Of a stretch of DNA of 64,000 nt, positions 63,706-64,000 are shown piece after piece. The DNA is from Halobacterium litoreum (GTDB taxonomy: Archaea; Halobacteriota; Halobacteria; Halobacteriales; Halobacteriaceae). Location of the stretch: the NCBI RefSeq assembly GCF_021233415.1, contig NZ_CP089466.1, forward strand, positions 682,001 to 746,000. The letters run 5' to 3'. Each line of letters begins with the position of its first letter. Position 1 is the first letter of the stretch. Below the pieces are notes generated by a model, which was not told the DNA's origin, did not search any database, and worked only from the letters and a program-made list of their open reading frames with translations. Made by a program: the position numbers and the translations under genes.

Positions 63706-64000
63706 TCACTCGTCGCGCACGCCCTCGACCGCCGGGAGGCGAATCTCGATGGGGTCGTCCCCGCACGCCACGACGAGGTCGCCGCCCGACTTCGCGACGG
63801 TCCACTCCAGGCACCACAGCGCCAGCCCGTCGGCGTGGTTCAGCGGCGTCTCCTCGCCCTCGCCGACCACCTCCACGTCCAGGTCCGGCAGGCCGTCGGC
63901 GTCGTCGGCTATCGTGACGACCACCGACTCGGCGTCGCGCTCCGGGTTCGAGCGCTCCCGGCGGACCGAGACGTCGACGGCCACCGCGCCGTCGTTCGCG
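63706..64000 (-). CDS. Sensor histidine kinase, C-terminal HATPase domain (5' end outside window)
   Basis: About 98 residues visible; the frame is open to the right edge. It resembles the ATP-binding domain C-terminus of haloarchaeal histidine kinases: [14 protein letters not shown], then [26 protein letters not shown]. The canonical G1 (DxGxG) reads DADG and the G2 GxGLGL reads ADGLAL, so the ATP lid may be degenerate or this kinase is atypical. The N-terminal sensor part is not visible. Confidence 0.7.
   Translation of the reverse strand, partial: ANDGAVAVDVSVRRERSNPERDAESVVVTIADDADGLPDLDVEVVGEGEETPLNHADGLALWCLEWTVAKSGGDLVVACGDDPIEIRLPAVEGVRDE

Overview
The window is a GC-rich, gene-dense chromosomal segment of a haloarchaeon. 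Predicted proteins are very acidic. Most starts are leaderless: a weak TATA-like TTAT/TTTA box sits 25-30 nt before the start codon with no ribosome-binding site. Several families are haloarchaeal or archaeal hallmarks: a CDC48-type ATPase, PriS/GINS, L37e, Sm-like protein, archaeal pelota, aMBF1, dodecin, and a heme-based aerotaxis transducer with its proximal His at position 123. The HemAT length (489 aa) and the dodecin residues Trp36 and Gln55 suggest Halobacterium or a close relative. This is an inference from remembered family members, not from a search.

Layout. 0-13 kb: the 3' part of a giant six-cupredoxin multicopper oxidase, a polysaccharide flippase, hisD, a PQQ-type Tat lipoprotein coupled to a membrane protein, an IscA-type protein, dodecin, membrane proteins, and a class V aminotransferase. 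13-26 kb: a serine beta-lactamase-fold hydrolase, two paralogous cytosolic 5'-nucleotidase-like genes, a PAC2 protein, TrmB convergent with ribose-1,5-bisphosphate isomerase, several Tat lipoproteins, and small zinc-ribbon proteins. 26-35 kb: information processing, with RtcB RNA ligase, archease and DUF502 in one operon, then priS-GINS, then the CDC48-family ATPase cdcH with a small partner. 35-50 kb: mixed metabolism (panB, HAD phosphatase, Gfo/Idh oxidoreductase, serine O-acetyltransferase, acyl-CoA dehydrogenase), AlaX editing protein, aMBF1, small regulators, tRNA-Leu(GAG), and purF. 50-64 kb: lsm-rpl37e, an M42 peptidase, a DUF2342-type metalloprotease, a cupin, a Dna2-like nuclease-helicase, Lhr helicase, an MBL hydrolase, HemAT, pelA, and the C-terminal end of a sensor histidine kinase cut by the right edge.

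Functional links. RtcB and archease form a tRNA-splicing/RNA-repair unit. PriS and GINS overlap by ATGA in a replication operon. Lsm and L37e overlap by ATGA. CdcH and its small partner overlap by ATGA. Ribose-1,5-bisphosphate isomerase plus the nucleotidase-like genes hint at nucleotide ribose salvage.

The most unusual non-genic content is a pair of ~290-330 nt intergenic elements (37790-38075 and 54125-54453). Each folds on paper into three stem-loops. They share terminal boxes and a conserved loop, but their stems differ in sequence while staying self-complementary. Degenerate fragments of the same element appear at about 20.6, 29.6 and 41.2 kb. No CRISPR array, insertion sequence, rRNA or replication-initiator gene was seen.
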